NCBI GenBank assembly: GCA_040357565.1
Contig: JBDODJ010000124.1
Reading direction: 5' to 3' (one strand)
Source: Cercozoa sp. M6MM
Lineage: Eukaryota; Endomyxa: Ascetosporea
DNA: 33,185 nucleotides
Shown: piece by piece, positions 8,954 to 19,033 of the stretch
How positions within the stretch are numbered: the stretch's first letter is position 1
How the letters are laid out: the number at the start of each line of letters is the position of its first letter
Program-made: the position numbers and the translations under genes
The notes under the pieces: model-generated
Seen by the model: only the letters and a program-made list of their open reading frames with translations
Database searches by the model: none
Told to the model about the DNA's origin: nothing

Positions 8954-11900
8954 TCAACATCGGTAGACTCGCACGACCTCTTCAATGCGCGAGCGGCACA
9001 TCGGGCACTTTTCCAGCATTGTCGAGCACTCCATGCACACGATCATATGCCCACAACTACTCACGACACACGTGCCACACATTCATCAAAAATGATGTTT
9101 GAGCCGCACCGCAAAAGCACGCAATCCATGATCGAGGTGAAGCAGATCTTGCACACTTCCGAGGTTGGACGGCGTATCCGCGTCGATGGCGCCGAGTCGG
9201 AAACCTCGCCGCCTGCCACTGTCAGCAGCAAGTTGCACACCATTCGTTGACCCAAGAAAAAGCCCTCTCAAGAGAGGGATGACAAAGGGAGCGGACTACC
9301 TTTCGCGAGCAGTGCGCGGCGTTCGTGGTCGAGTCCATCGCTGGTGAGCTCGGTGTCGGCCTCCTCCTCGCTGCTGCCATTGTTGGCGTCGCTGTGATGT
9401 CCATCAGCGGCGGCGGCAGAGTCGGCTAGCTGCGGCGACGGCGGTTGACTCGTCTCGCGGCCCAGCACTGCGCTGCCGTGCGCTGCGTTGCGCTCCTCGC
9501 CCAAGTGTCGGCCACCGGCGTTGCCACCGGCGCTGCCGCTGCAGCTGCTCCTGCTGCGTCGGCGCTGTTGCTGCTGCTGCGACCGCTGCTTCTGCCGCTG
9601 CTTCTTGCGCAGCACGAGTGTGTCCAGCTTCGATTTGAGTCGCGCGATTTGCGCTATTATTTCCTCCTCTGTGTCGGGAATACTGTCTAGCTGCACGCGC
9701 TCGGTCTGCCACGACAGCGTCGTCGCCGCTGGCAGCGCCGACATCGACGCGCCTGCCTGCGACGACGCTCGCACCACCGACGTTCGCACGCCCACCGAGC
9801 GTTCCGGCGGCGACGGCGCTTGTTGTTGCTGCTGCTGCTGCTCGGACGACGTCGAAGGTCCAAGTCCACTGCCTGACTCGAACGGCTGCGCCACTAGCTC
9901 CGGCTCGAACTGCCGCGTCGCCAACATGCGCGACGGGATCAATCGCGTCTCGGTCTGCGAGACACGTCGGCCATTGTCCCACACCTCCTCATACGTACAC
10001 TGCGGCTGCATCGTCGTCAGGATACCCGGCCCATGCTTCTTGCCGAGACGCCAGTTGCCTACACTCACACATTTCAACCAACTCTATAAAGAACCCCACC
10101 CCCAGTTTGACTCAGCTCAGGCACCCTTGAACACATTGCCGTTTCGGTAATAGTACGTGCCGGCACCGTGCTGAGCTCCATTGGCCCAGAAGCCTTCGTA
10201 GCGATCGCCGGTAAGTCGCTGTCCAACCACCACAGCACAATGGTATTTTAATACGTAAGAACACTCGCTCTTTCTCCGCAAGGTCTACCCATTTGTAGAC
10301 GCCAAAGCCTGCGAAGCCAACACGATTTACTTGCTTCAGAGAAACAGAGAGACGGGAGGGTGTCTACCATGCCGCCGGTCGTTCAGGTACTGTCCGACGT
10401 GCGAGTCGCCGCAGGCAAAGTCCTTGCGGCCAAAGCCATGTGCCTTGTCGGCACGCCACTCACCAGTGTACTTGTCGCCATTTGCCATCACCTTGGTGCC
10501 CTGGCCTTGCCTGTTTCGAGGCCACACAAACAGTATGCGGGCTGACAGACTGAGGACCGACGCTCACAAAATGTAAAAGGTGCGCTACATGTTGCCGTTG
10601 GCCCAGTGGCCTTCGAATACGTCGCCTGTGGACCACGGAAGCAAAGCTTACAAGCACACTAAATTAAACACACGCGCGGAATCTACCATTGCTCCAGCGG
10701 TAGACACCGTAGCCGTGCCTGCAACACAGCTACTCACCACAGAAACACAATGGGGAGAGCGAGAGAGAAACACACCTCCGGTCAGCCACGTACTCGCCTT
10801 CGTGCTGATCGCCGCACGCAAAGGTTTTCTTGCCGCGGCCGTGCGCCTTGTCCTCGAACCAGCAGCCAAAGTACTCGTCGCCATTGTGCATGCGTTTCAG
10901 TCCGGTGCCGTGCATCATGCCATCTCGCCATTCGCCCTTGTACACGTCGCTACCGGGGTTATCCTCCAATCTCCACAACACAGATCACACACAGACCGCT
11001 GTAGGGTGATAGTACCCATTGGCCCATCTGTAGACGCCAAAGCCGTGCCGTTTGTCGTTCTTGTAGTCACCTTCGTGCCTGCGTGTCCATCACAGGAATA
11101 CATATATAACACACACAGAGACCGGAGCGCCAACACACACGTCGCCGTTGGCGAACCGCTTAACACCGTATCCTTCTGCCCTGTCAAAGAGCCATTCGCC
11201 TTCAAACACAGATCAGCAGGAAGTGAATAAAGAATCATCCAAGAAACAACAACACACCTTCGTAGACGTCGCCGTGCGCCATGTGCTTGATGCCATTGCC
11301 GTGCATGTGACCGTTGCGCCACTCGCCGTCGTACTTGTCTGCAGCATGGACTCGTGCATTGAGCCGCGCAAACACACACTGCCAGATAGCTTTCGCGAAG
11401 AACTCACCTCCATTCGCCCAGATAAAGACACCTCGGCCATGCTGCACGTGCACAGAGACTCAGCCCGTGCAAAGAAAAAGGAATAATGTACTATTCTGCC
11501 GGCCTTCCATTCGCCAGTGTAGGAATCGCCACTAGCCCAGCGGTAGATGCCTTTGCCTTCGCGGTTGTTGGCACGATATTCGCCCTCGTGCCTGCACAGA
11601 AGCCGGGTCAAGTTACCTTCACTCTGCAAACAAGACAGAAACTACATGTCGCCATTCGCGAATACTTTCACGCCGTGCCCTGCAACATACGACATTAAGA
11701 AAAAGGGGAAACCAAACCTTCCAGTCAAGAGAGGCAAAGGAACCGTGCGCTTTGTCATCTTTCCACATGCCGGTATACCTATCGCCATTCGCATCTGTTT
11801 GAACACCTTGCCCGTCTCGTGTTTCTGCACAAGTAGCAAGATACCTTGTTCGACAAAGGAAATAAAGTACTTGAAAGCATTGCACCTCCAACGATGTCAC

Positions 11901-12219
11901 CGACGTACACCGAGCCATCAGTGAAACGAATGCGCCCTCGGACCCGAGCATGACGAAAATCAGCGAGTGCAGGCGTATTTAAAGTGGATGCACTCGAACG
12001 CAGAGTCGAGCTGCCAGCGACCGAGGTGTTGCCCGTGTGCAGTGCGAAAGTGCCAACCTCGTCGAACGAGAGGTCCGTCTCGAGCGAGCATATCTGCGCC
12101 GAAGAGTGCGCATCGCCGGCAACGGTCGGAATCACTGTGCCACTCAAGTTGTCGCTTCGACTTTCGTCACTTCGCTCCGGCATCGCGCGCCCTGGAACGA
12201 GCACATCCTGAGACGGCAT
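8954..12219 (-). CDS. MORN-repeat protein with C-terminal RING finger (probable E3 ubiquitin ligase), 750 residues
   Basis: Seventeen exons: 11886-12219, 11744-11824, 11646-11679, 11492-11591, 11408-11441, 11258-11338, 11139-11199, 11016-11078, 10776-10949, 10687-10718, 10589-10625, 10368-10510, 10289-10308, 10125-10218, 9300-10058, 9110-9212, 8954-9056. All phases close. After a Ser-rich N-terminus of about 90 residues come about 15 MORN repeats of 23 residues (NGD.Y.G.W....HG.G), up to about residue 445. A linker follows with a seven-Gln run, a short predicted helix (EEEIIAQIARLKSKLDTLV), a basic RRRSRS patch and an acidic stretch. The C-terminus is a C3HC4 RING: CKIC, then CGHMIVCMEC and CPMCRSRIEEVVRVYRC. 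MORN arrays bind lipids or scaffold membrane-associated structures, and C-terminal RINGs recruit E2 enzymes; a membrane-docked ubiquitin ligase is inferred. One intron splits the RING just before its CGH. Confidence 0.9.
10289..10308 (-). other. 20-nt microexon in the MORN array
   Basis: A 20-base exon encodes GFGVYKW at the end of MORN repeat 13. It is flanked by CTTCGCAG and GTAGAC splice sites, enters in phase 1 and leaves in phase 0. Without it the repeat would lack its second half and the frame would break. Confidence 0.8.
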
Positions 12220-12350
12220 GCGTGCTTCAGTTCTTCAAAAGAAGCGAGTGCTCCCGCGTCAATCACTTGCTTTTCTCGGACACTCGGCTCGGGTCGCGGA
12301 AAGCTAAAATCGCCAAGCTACGCCAAACAAAACTAAGCGAATCCAGTATG

Positions 12351-12452
12351 ATGGGAGGTTGTCAATCAAAGAGCAAAACGGCACATACCGAAACCCAGCA
12401 ACTCAACAGGTGCCAGTTGCTGAGGACAAAAGAAACGCTTCCCCAGGAGTGA
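12351..12452 (+). CDS. Possible 33-residue ORF with acylation-like N-terminus
   Basis: The ORF starts MGGCQSKSK, which fits an N-myristoylation signal (Gly2, Ser6) with Cys4 available for palmitoylation. An ATG one codon upstream (12348) would abolish this. No family is recognised. A second open frame downstream (VPVAEDKRNASPGVTPQHTV, ending before 12494) could be another exon, but no good splice links them. It may be chance. Confidence 0.2.
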   Translation: MGGCQSKSKTAHTETQQLNRCQLLRTKETLPQE

Positions 12453-13149
12453 CACCTCAGCACACGGTCAAGTCTGGTGATGACCTTTACTGACAAAAAC
12501 TGCCGCACCAACGCTCAGCTACGATCACGACTTGTACTACGACTGAGCAGATGTGGCCAGCTTTGATCGCTGCTGCTGAAACAGGGCTCGGCTGCAAGCC
12601 ACCACGCACGATCGAACAGCGTCTTGTCCTAGATCGTTCCCCAACGTTGCAAACACATCGGAGAGCATTAAGCGTGGCAAAGAGCCCAGCTGTCAGTTTT
12701 TTTCTTTAATATTTTAGCAACAACGGTGCTGGTCAAGTACAATACCAGCACTGTACAATGCAGACTGCTGATTATCCCAGTTCCTCTGAACAACTGACAC
12801 AGGAGTAACGGCCTTGCTGCCGAAGTACGGTGTCGACTGCTGACCAATGAACGATGACTGATGATGTCTATCCTGTACAGATTGATAAAAATATACTGTA
12901 CTTAATCGCACTTCACCAGAAGGCCCTGGCACATTTCTTGAAGTGCTTGACGTTGTGCCTGTGCTGTATCTTCTACGGTAAGTGGACCAGGATCTTAGTT
13001 TTCCTCCTGCATGCTGGTGAAATAATAACAAATTATTGCAATACTAGATTCTGATCTTGGGAAGGCGTGTTTTGTGACAGAGTTTGTAAAAAATAACAGC
13101 GATGGGCGTTTGGAACTACAGACGAAAGGTGCGTTCGTTCTCTTCATCT

Positions 13150-13318
13150 GTGTGTGTGTCTGTGTGTCTGTGTGTCTGTGTCTGCGTGTGTGTGTCTGTG
13201 TGTGTGTGTCTGTGTGTGTCTGTGTGTGTCTGTGTCTGTGTCTGTGTCTGTGTCTGTGTCTGTGTGTCTGTGTGTGTGCGTGTGTCTGTGTGTGTCTGTG
13301 TGTGTGTGTGTGTGTGTG
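13150..13318. repeat. TGTG/TCTG microsatellite, ended by assembly gap
   Basis: (TG)n with regular TCTG interruptions runs to the ten N at 13319-13328. The array length in the genome is unknown because of the gap. Confidence 0.92.
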
Positions 13319-13328
13319 NNNNNNNNNN
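13319..13328. other. Assembly gap (10 N)
   Basis: Ten N at the end of the TG/TC array upstream of the orphan exons. Confidence 0.99.
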
Positions 13329-13454
13329 ATGTTCTTTCTCTTCTCTTGTGTGCACTCACTCGATGATACTCACACTCCTGTCAGTGACTACTATCTCGAG
13401 TGGCTTGTTGCCGTTCTTATCTCTGCGGTACGCTTTCTCCTTCTGCCTGTGTGT

Positions 13455-13455
13455 G

Positions 13456-13494
<39 letters not shown>

Positions 13495-13594
13495 NNNNNN
13501 NNNNNNNNNNNNNNNNNNNNNNNNNNNNNNNNNNNNNNNNNNNNNNNNNNNNNNNNNNNNNNNNNNNNNNNNNNNNNNNNNNNNNNNNNNNNNN

Positions 13595-13657
<63 letters not shown>
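13455..13657. repeat. (TG)n microsatellite with 100-N gap
   Basis: Pure TG repeats flank 100 N at 13495-13594, the usual symbol for a gap of unknown size. It lies in the presumed intron between the two orphan exons. Confidence 0.95.
13495..13594. other. Assembly gap (100 N)
   Basis: One hundred N inside a TG array; real length unknown, so exons could be missing here. Confidence 0.99.
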
Positions 13658-13884
13658 TTGTGTCTGTGTGTACTGTGTACTGTGTACTGTGTACTGTGTA
13701 CTGCGTTTGTGTGCGTGTAAAGTCCTTGCTGATCGTGGACTTTATGTTCTTCGGCACGAACGCCTTCGTGTTTGACCCGCAATATCGATCCTGGCAGACA
13801 GTGACTCATACTGACAAGGTACCAACAACCCTGGGACTGGCCAACTGGGTGTTCTTTGACTTCTCGCGTGCGCAGGTTGATTAA

Positions 13885-14343
13885 AACCGTCCCTTCCTCG
13901 CTCGTGGTTCCTCGTTCGCGAGCGCGTGTGATTAGAGTGCGATCATGATTCGATCATTCCTCGATCAGAACCGAACACCGCACGACGGGTTAGAACACGC
14001 ACACAAGGCCTGATAGTGTCACAATAAGGACCGTTCTTTCAGCTGTACCGTTTCAGGCTATACCAGCGCAGCACTGCACTGGGGGTGACGATGGCCACGT
14101 GTGCTTGAAACGACCGCTCACGTGCCAGTGATCGAATGAAACGGCTGCGTGATCGTTTCTGCCCGTTATTTCTGGAAGCGTATTGCCTGCTGTGCCTGCT
14201 GTACCGCAGCCTTCGCTTTACTGTATTATTGCGTGTCTCGCCTCTGTCTGAGTCGCCGCTCAAACCAGTGGAGTTGTTGTTTTGGGCACACCACCGGCAC
14301 AAGTCAATCCGATCACGGCGCAGTTGTTTTTTCGGCGCGCCTC
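13885..14343. other. Upstream region of the RGS receptor gene
   Basis: 459 bases between the orphan exon stop and the receptor ATG. It probably holds the receptor promoter and 5' leader. Palindromic CGATCATGATTCGATCATTC-like sequence occurs near 13940-13965. I see no gene. Confidence 0.5.
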
Positions 14344-16234
14344 ATGTCCACCACGGACTCGACGCGAAGTGTTTCACAAAGCTCGGATTCGCAGGTGTCG
14401 CTGCAGCCCATCAAGCCAGACAAGAAAGCGATCGCTTCCCTTCGCAAAACTGCCGGCAAATACGAGAAGCATGACGTTGAAGTCGACCGTATTGATGAGA
14501 GCGTGACTCTCTTTCGGAGGTACTACAATATTTACAGTGCTTCACCTTCTCCCTAAAGCTACTTGTGTTCTTTTGCGTGTCTTCTGCAGACGCAACCTGG
14601 GTCTGACGACGTGTTTTGCCGTGCTGCTGATCGTCGTTGTGATTCTGTGTGTGCTTTTTATTTCGGAGTCGTCGAGGCATCTCACCGCCGCCGTTGAGTT
14701 GGAGAAGTCTTTCAACGGCGCCGTGCTGGCCTACACAAACGCGTGGACGCTGCAGGCGCCGCTGTCGGCAGTGTTCGCCACCGAGGGTGCAGCACACAAC
14801 GGCACGGTGCTGCGTGGCGCCAACGTGAGCGGCAACGCCGAGGCGCGACAAGAGCTGCAGCTCGCCTACGAGCGCACGCAGCGACAGGCCGCTCTGACCG
14901 ACGACTACGCGCGCACACTTGCGGACAGCCCGGGCGCCCTCGGACAGGACGGCAGGGACTTTGCTCATTTCTGGCTCGACGTGCTGCGCCCGCAGCTTGA
15001 CCTGTACACTCCTGCCTTCGGGGTCACTAGGCGTGTGTTGTATCACTTGGAGTCTTTTTGTCTGTGACTCTAGGTGGATTGACCACAATGGGAAGGACCT
15101 CGTGGACGGCGCCCTGTCCAGCGACCTCACTGTGCGCAACAACTCAGTTTATGACTTCTACAGGTAGTTTAATGCAGAACCTCTTATCATTGTGGTGTAC
15201 TGACACACAAACCTGTGCAGCACGAATTACGTGTTCGACCCGCAAACGAGCTACCTGGCAGAGTACAAGTTCGAGGAGCTCCTGTTCATGAGGGGTGCAC
15301 GCTCCGGCATGACTCTGATGACTCGTATTCAAGGTACCCACACCCTGCTCCATGTGTGTGTCTGAAGTCTGTGGTTGAGTAGACGACAGTCAGACCGTGG
15401 CTAACCGACTGGAGGCTTCGTTGATTGCTTTGGCAGTGCTACCTGCTATTGCTGTGGTGCTGCTTGCCGTGCGTGTGTATCGGTATCACACGCACATCAA
15501 CACATGTTTACGCGTTGTATTATGTGCATATGGTAAATCAGGTGGCGACACTTGAAGCGCGACCTCGTGGCTGCAGTGAAACGCTCGCGGCACAATGTCA
15601 AACGCGCCGTAGAAGGTGTTTTCTCTTTTCTCGCCCATCGGTATCAGAGTCCGCAAGAGTGTGCATGGAGTACAGGCGGTGCCTACGGTCTCTACGTCAA
15701 GGAGGACGTGCAACGCCTTGGCCGCCATGCCGGTAGCATCACGAGCGACTCTCGTACCGACACGGACTCGGTAGCCAATGCGACTGATACTGTCGCCGAC
15801 ACTGCCACCGACACTGCCACCGACACCGACACTGCCACCGACACTGAGACAAGTACCCTACCCCGTCTTTCGCACTTACTCCGTTCCTCTTTACCCCTTA
15901 CCTCTCTTGTCCAGTGGACGAAACGCGATCCATGACTCGCGAGACGACGTCGTCTACGGACTCGTACCTCCTGTTCCCCTGTCCTAGAGACAGAGCGATC
16001 CCAGTTGGTGTGTGTAGTTCAATCTTCCAGAGCAAGACGAACAATGATCTCAACGTGGCCATTGCGCGACTGCGCCGCCGTGTGCGCATCGTCAAAACTG
16101 TCGCTGCCGTCACCACTCTCGCAACTGCTATGTGAGTCTATAGACATTCTTATATATCTATCTATCATGTTATATGTACATATCTATATCTATATGTATA
16201 AATTTATATACATAGGTTTTGGTATCACTAAATA

Positions 16235-16272
<38 letters not shown>

Positions 16273-18060
16273 TATCTATATATCTACAAGGATATATTTT
16301 CATAATATACTTAAATATGACTGTACGTGCGCAGTACCTTGGGCGTAGGCGGTGTCTCGGCCTACAGTGCGGCCGATGACCTCGCCAACATCAACGGACC
16401 CGTGTTGGTGAACCTCGAAATGATGCGCGCCTCACTCTACCGGTAGACGCCCTCTCTGTATCAAGACCTGCTATCCCTATTAGTACTCCTGATCGACCCG
16501 CAGTATCGATGGCATGCTGAGCGGCCTGGTGTCACCGGTGCTTCCGGTGGGATTGGAAGGCAACGTCACGGCGCAGCAGGAACTTACGAAACTCTCGCTG
16601 CAGCGTTCGCTGGGTCCCTTCACTTGGGTAGCTTGCCTGTTATACTTGACAGTACCCATAAAACATATACACACATATTAGATTTATACGTATAGGTATA
16701 TATACATACACCGTGTGTGTGTGTGTGAAAATGAGAGCAGGCACAAGCAACGCTGACAGACTCTGTGAAAACGGTACAGCCGCTCCTGCTGCGAGACGGC
16801 GATCCGTACCGCTTCAATCGGCAGGAGGAACTGCTGTAAGTCTGGCGCCTTTTGTTCTTGTGTTTCCATGTACTTCCATGTCATTGTTGTGTCCTCATCC
16901 AGGACGATTCTGGAGACTACGTTGCTGAACACAGTGTTTGCCGCACTGACCACTGGCGATGTCGACGCCTTTGCAGAACTCAAGTCGCCCGAGTACATTG
17001 CCGTGCGACAAGAGACGGTATTTTATCTCACCCTACTGTACCTGCCAATTTGTTCTGTACTGGTATGAATGAAACAGGAGGATCTTTTCTTGGCGATGTA
17101 CACTGGAGAAACACAGCGCATCAACAACAACGTCGACGACAACGATCAGACCGTTGCCATTGTAGCATGAGTTTTCATCTGCTTGCCCAGTTGAGATATG
17201 AGGGTTCGTGTCTAGGTTATCTCACTCGTGTCGATCGCCACGGCCATCAACATCCTCGCCGTCATCCTGGGCTATCGTGTGCAGGTACGCACTTGCTTGA
17301 CTGTGCTGAGGAAGGCAAGTCCACAAGTGTTGTTGTGCAGAGGAAACTCCTCGAGTTGGAGAATATCGCCGCCACGGAGCACGTCTGGACTCTGGACCGA
17401 CTCTTGCGAGACAAAGAGGCCGTGGAACTCTTGACGCAGTACGCCAACCAGCAGTACTCAATCGAAAACATCATGTTCCTGCGAGGTGACACATGTCATT
17501 CGTTCAGTCTACTTGCACATGTACCAGGATTGTAACGGAGTGTGACATTGTTCAGACTGGGCTGCGCTGCACATCCCGGTGCTCGGGGTGCGCGTCCATG
17601 ACGCGGAACGTTTGTACAGCAAATACGTGATGTACCACTCAGAATGGTAAACCGACCCCCCAAGTATCTTTGTTGGTGACATAGATATATACTGGTGTGG
17701 TGCGTGCGTGCAGTGAAGTCAACCTGTCCTCCATGGTTCGAAATGAATGCATCGAAAAGTTAGTGAAGTGTACCTCAGATTGCACTGTGCTTTATTTCAC
17801 TAAAATTCAATTGACGTGCCTGTTGTTGGATACGCAGGTCGAGACAGAATCGAGAAGAAATACGGCAGCCTCGAAAACGTGCCTGAAACTGTGTTGGGTA
17901 CATTGAAACTACCTGTGCTGGTCACAATTTATCTGACAACGCTATGTCGTGTGTGATGTGACTGAGTAGCCGACGACGCAGTGGCGCAACAATTGACGCG
18001 CGTGCACGATGTTGTGCTTACGCTGGTGTCGACGAACCTGTAGCAACATTTACCTGCACA

Positions 18061-18132
<72 letters not shown>

Positions 18133-18258
18133 TACATCACATACATTTTGTCTTGTCCGTTCCCTCCGTGCAGGTACGGTCCCTTCGTGCAGTCGAAGGA
18201 GTTTATGCAATGGCGCGATGCGCGTCGTGGCAACCTGTATGCTCAATTTCGCGCATAG
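14344..18258 (+). CDS. Four-TM receptor-like protein with two ectodomains and C-terminal RGS domain, 833 residues
   Basis: Nineteen exons: 14344-14519, 14590-15003, 15074-15163, 15221-15333, 15383-15482, 15542-15852, 15915-16131, 16335-16442, 16504-16627, 16741-16835, 16903-17017, 17078-17161, 17216-17284, 17341-17485, 17556-17646, 17714-17758, 17848-17897, 17970-18039, 18174-18258. All phases close. Order: cytosolic N-terminus; TM1 about 63-84; ectodomain 1 (about 190 residues, sequons NGT, NVS, NNS); TM2 about 278-297; cytosolic loop with a TDTA repeat; TM3 about 462-482; ectodomain 2 (about 165 residues, sequon NVT); TM4 about 650-668; RGS domain about 683-825. RGS hallmarks are TLDRLLRDKEA, YSIENIMF, LYSKYV, CEVNLSSMVRNECIEK and YGPFVQSKEF. 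RGS domains speed GTP hydrolysis by G-alpha subunits, so a ligand-controlled brake on G-protein signalling at the plasma membrane is inferred. The ectodomains are not recognised; a distant likeness to nitrate/nitrite-sensing (NIT) helices is only an impression. Confidence 0.88.
15768..15850 (+). repeat. Coding repeat encoding TDTA/TDTD
   Basis: Units of GACACTGCCACC encode DTAT runs (DTVADTATDTATDTDTATDT) in the cytosolic loop between the two modules of the RGS receptor. The repeat stays in frame and ends at the next splice donor (15853). Confidence 0.85.
16132..16334 (+). repeat. AT-rich (TA)n intron in the RGS receptor gene
   Basis: The intron between exons 7 and 8 is mainly TATA, TATC and TACA repeats, with a perfect TA run at about 16245-16267. 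It splits TM3. Confidence 0.85.
18040..18173 (+). repeat. (CA)n microsatellite in the last RGS receptor intron
   Basis: CA repeats at about 18057-18128 follow the donor GTAGCA. A CATACATACAT stretch and a pyrimidine tract precede the acceptor GTGCAG. Confidence 0.9.
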
Positions 18259-19033
18259 TTGTGTCCTCAGCTGTATTGGATGTGCGCGTAGAAACAAATA
18301 TCTGCGGCTGCTGCAACGGCACGGAGGTGAAGTTCTTGATGCTCCCTCGCCTATCGCAGAAACCCAGCTTACGCGTATTGCTGAGGTATCGACCTGTCTG
18401 TTCATTCATCCGTCTCACTATTTATCTATCTACACCTATATCTATACATCTTTCTTTCTTTCTGTCTTTCTATCGATCAATCTATCGTACTTTCTATCTA
18501 TCTATCTATCTATCTCTGTTGACGAGTTCTAAATTTATATTTTGGATTGCAGGAGGATGTCGAAGCTCAGCTTTAGGGTTTGGAGTCCCGGAAAAGGGCA
18601 ACTCATTGAACTCAATCGTGCCACTTCCGATCCGTCCACGTCGGTCACAATATTGTCTCTCTGCGCAACCCAACGCAACAAGTCACGTCTATCATACGAC
18701 AGCACGTCAAAGCGCTAGCGATAACCTCATTCAACGCGTCGCGTTGGTAGATTTATCATATTGCTGTTCACAGTCGAGTACGCGAGGGACGTATCGGCTT
18801 GTAAGCGAAAAATTACTGTGCGTCGCGTATTCATCAAACGAAACTTGCGTTCAGTTGACATAGACGGCAATCACAGTAGCATGCGATGATGCTGACGTAG
18901 CGTCGGCGAGGTGACGTAACATAGTGAGACAAGTCGAACTCAACCGTCCGGGTCGTATAGTATTCGTACTCTCGACTGCAGTCTCTACAGTATTAATACG
19001 GCAATCACATAATGTCAATGCACGGTTTTACCT
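18259..19033. other. Tail-to-tail intergenic region with (TCTA)n microsatellite
   Basis: 775 bases lie between the RGS receptor stop (plus) and the dynein stop (minus). TCTA/CTTT repeats occupy about 18415-18515. An open plus-strand frame through this area has no recognisable product and no coding signature, so no gene is called. Confidence 0.6.

Larger units (their letters stand above)
12220..13384. other. Intergenic region, mostly featureless
   Basis: This holds the presumed promoter of the minus-strand MORN-RING gene. A 33-codon plus-strand ORF sits at 12351-12452, described separately. Around 12855-13130 there are ORF fragments with splice-like ends (for example GTAAGTGG at 12978 and AACAG at 13098), but no chain of them gives a consistent reading frame. 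From 13150 the sequence is TG/TC repeat. Confidence 0.5.
13385..13884 (+). pseudogene. Orphan exons of an unidentified gene, resembling part of the RGS receptor
   Basis: Two plausible exons can be joined in frame: 13385-13427 (hydrophobic, DYYLEWLVAVLISA, GTACGC donor) and 13723-13884 (acceptor GTAAAG; begins SLLIVDFMFFGTNAFVFDPQ and ends at a TAA at 13882). The second shares TN(AF)VFDPQ with TNYVFDPQ of receptor exon 4 (15221-15333). At DNA level the 16-mer CGTGTTYGACCCGCAA is common to both (13767-13782 and 15230-15245), and CTGGCAGA follows at almost the same distance. No start or upstream exon chain was found. It could be the tail of a diverged tandem copy, or a live gene with missing exons in the gaps. 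Confidence 0.4.

Noticed and set aside
9445-10150. Plus-strand open frames opposite the MORN-RING gene (Leu- and Ala-rich)
   Set aside because: They mirror GC-rich, Gln- and Arg-coding exons on the minus strand and show no domain or splice logic.
12714-13031. Minus-strand 105-codon open frame
   Set aside because: No family resemblance, no convincing splice partners and biased composition; treated as chance.
13100-13720. Regular TG/TCTG arrays as a CRISPR-like or structured repeat
   Set aside because: They are plain microsatellites without unique spacers.
18290-18860. Open frame downstream of the RGS receptor stop
   Set aside because: It includes the TCTA microsatellite, has no recognisable motif, and the receptor's RGS domain already ends with a proper C-terminal helix at 18258.
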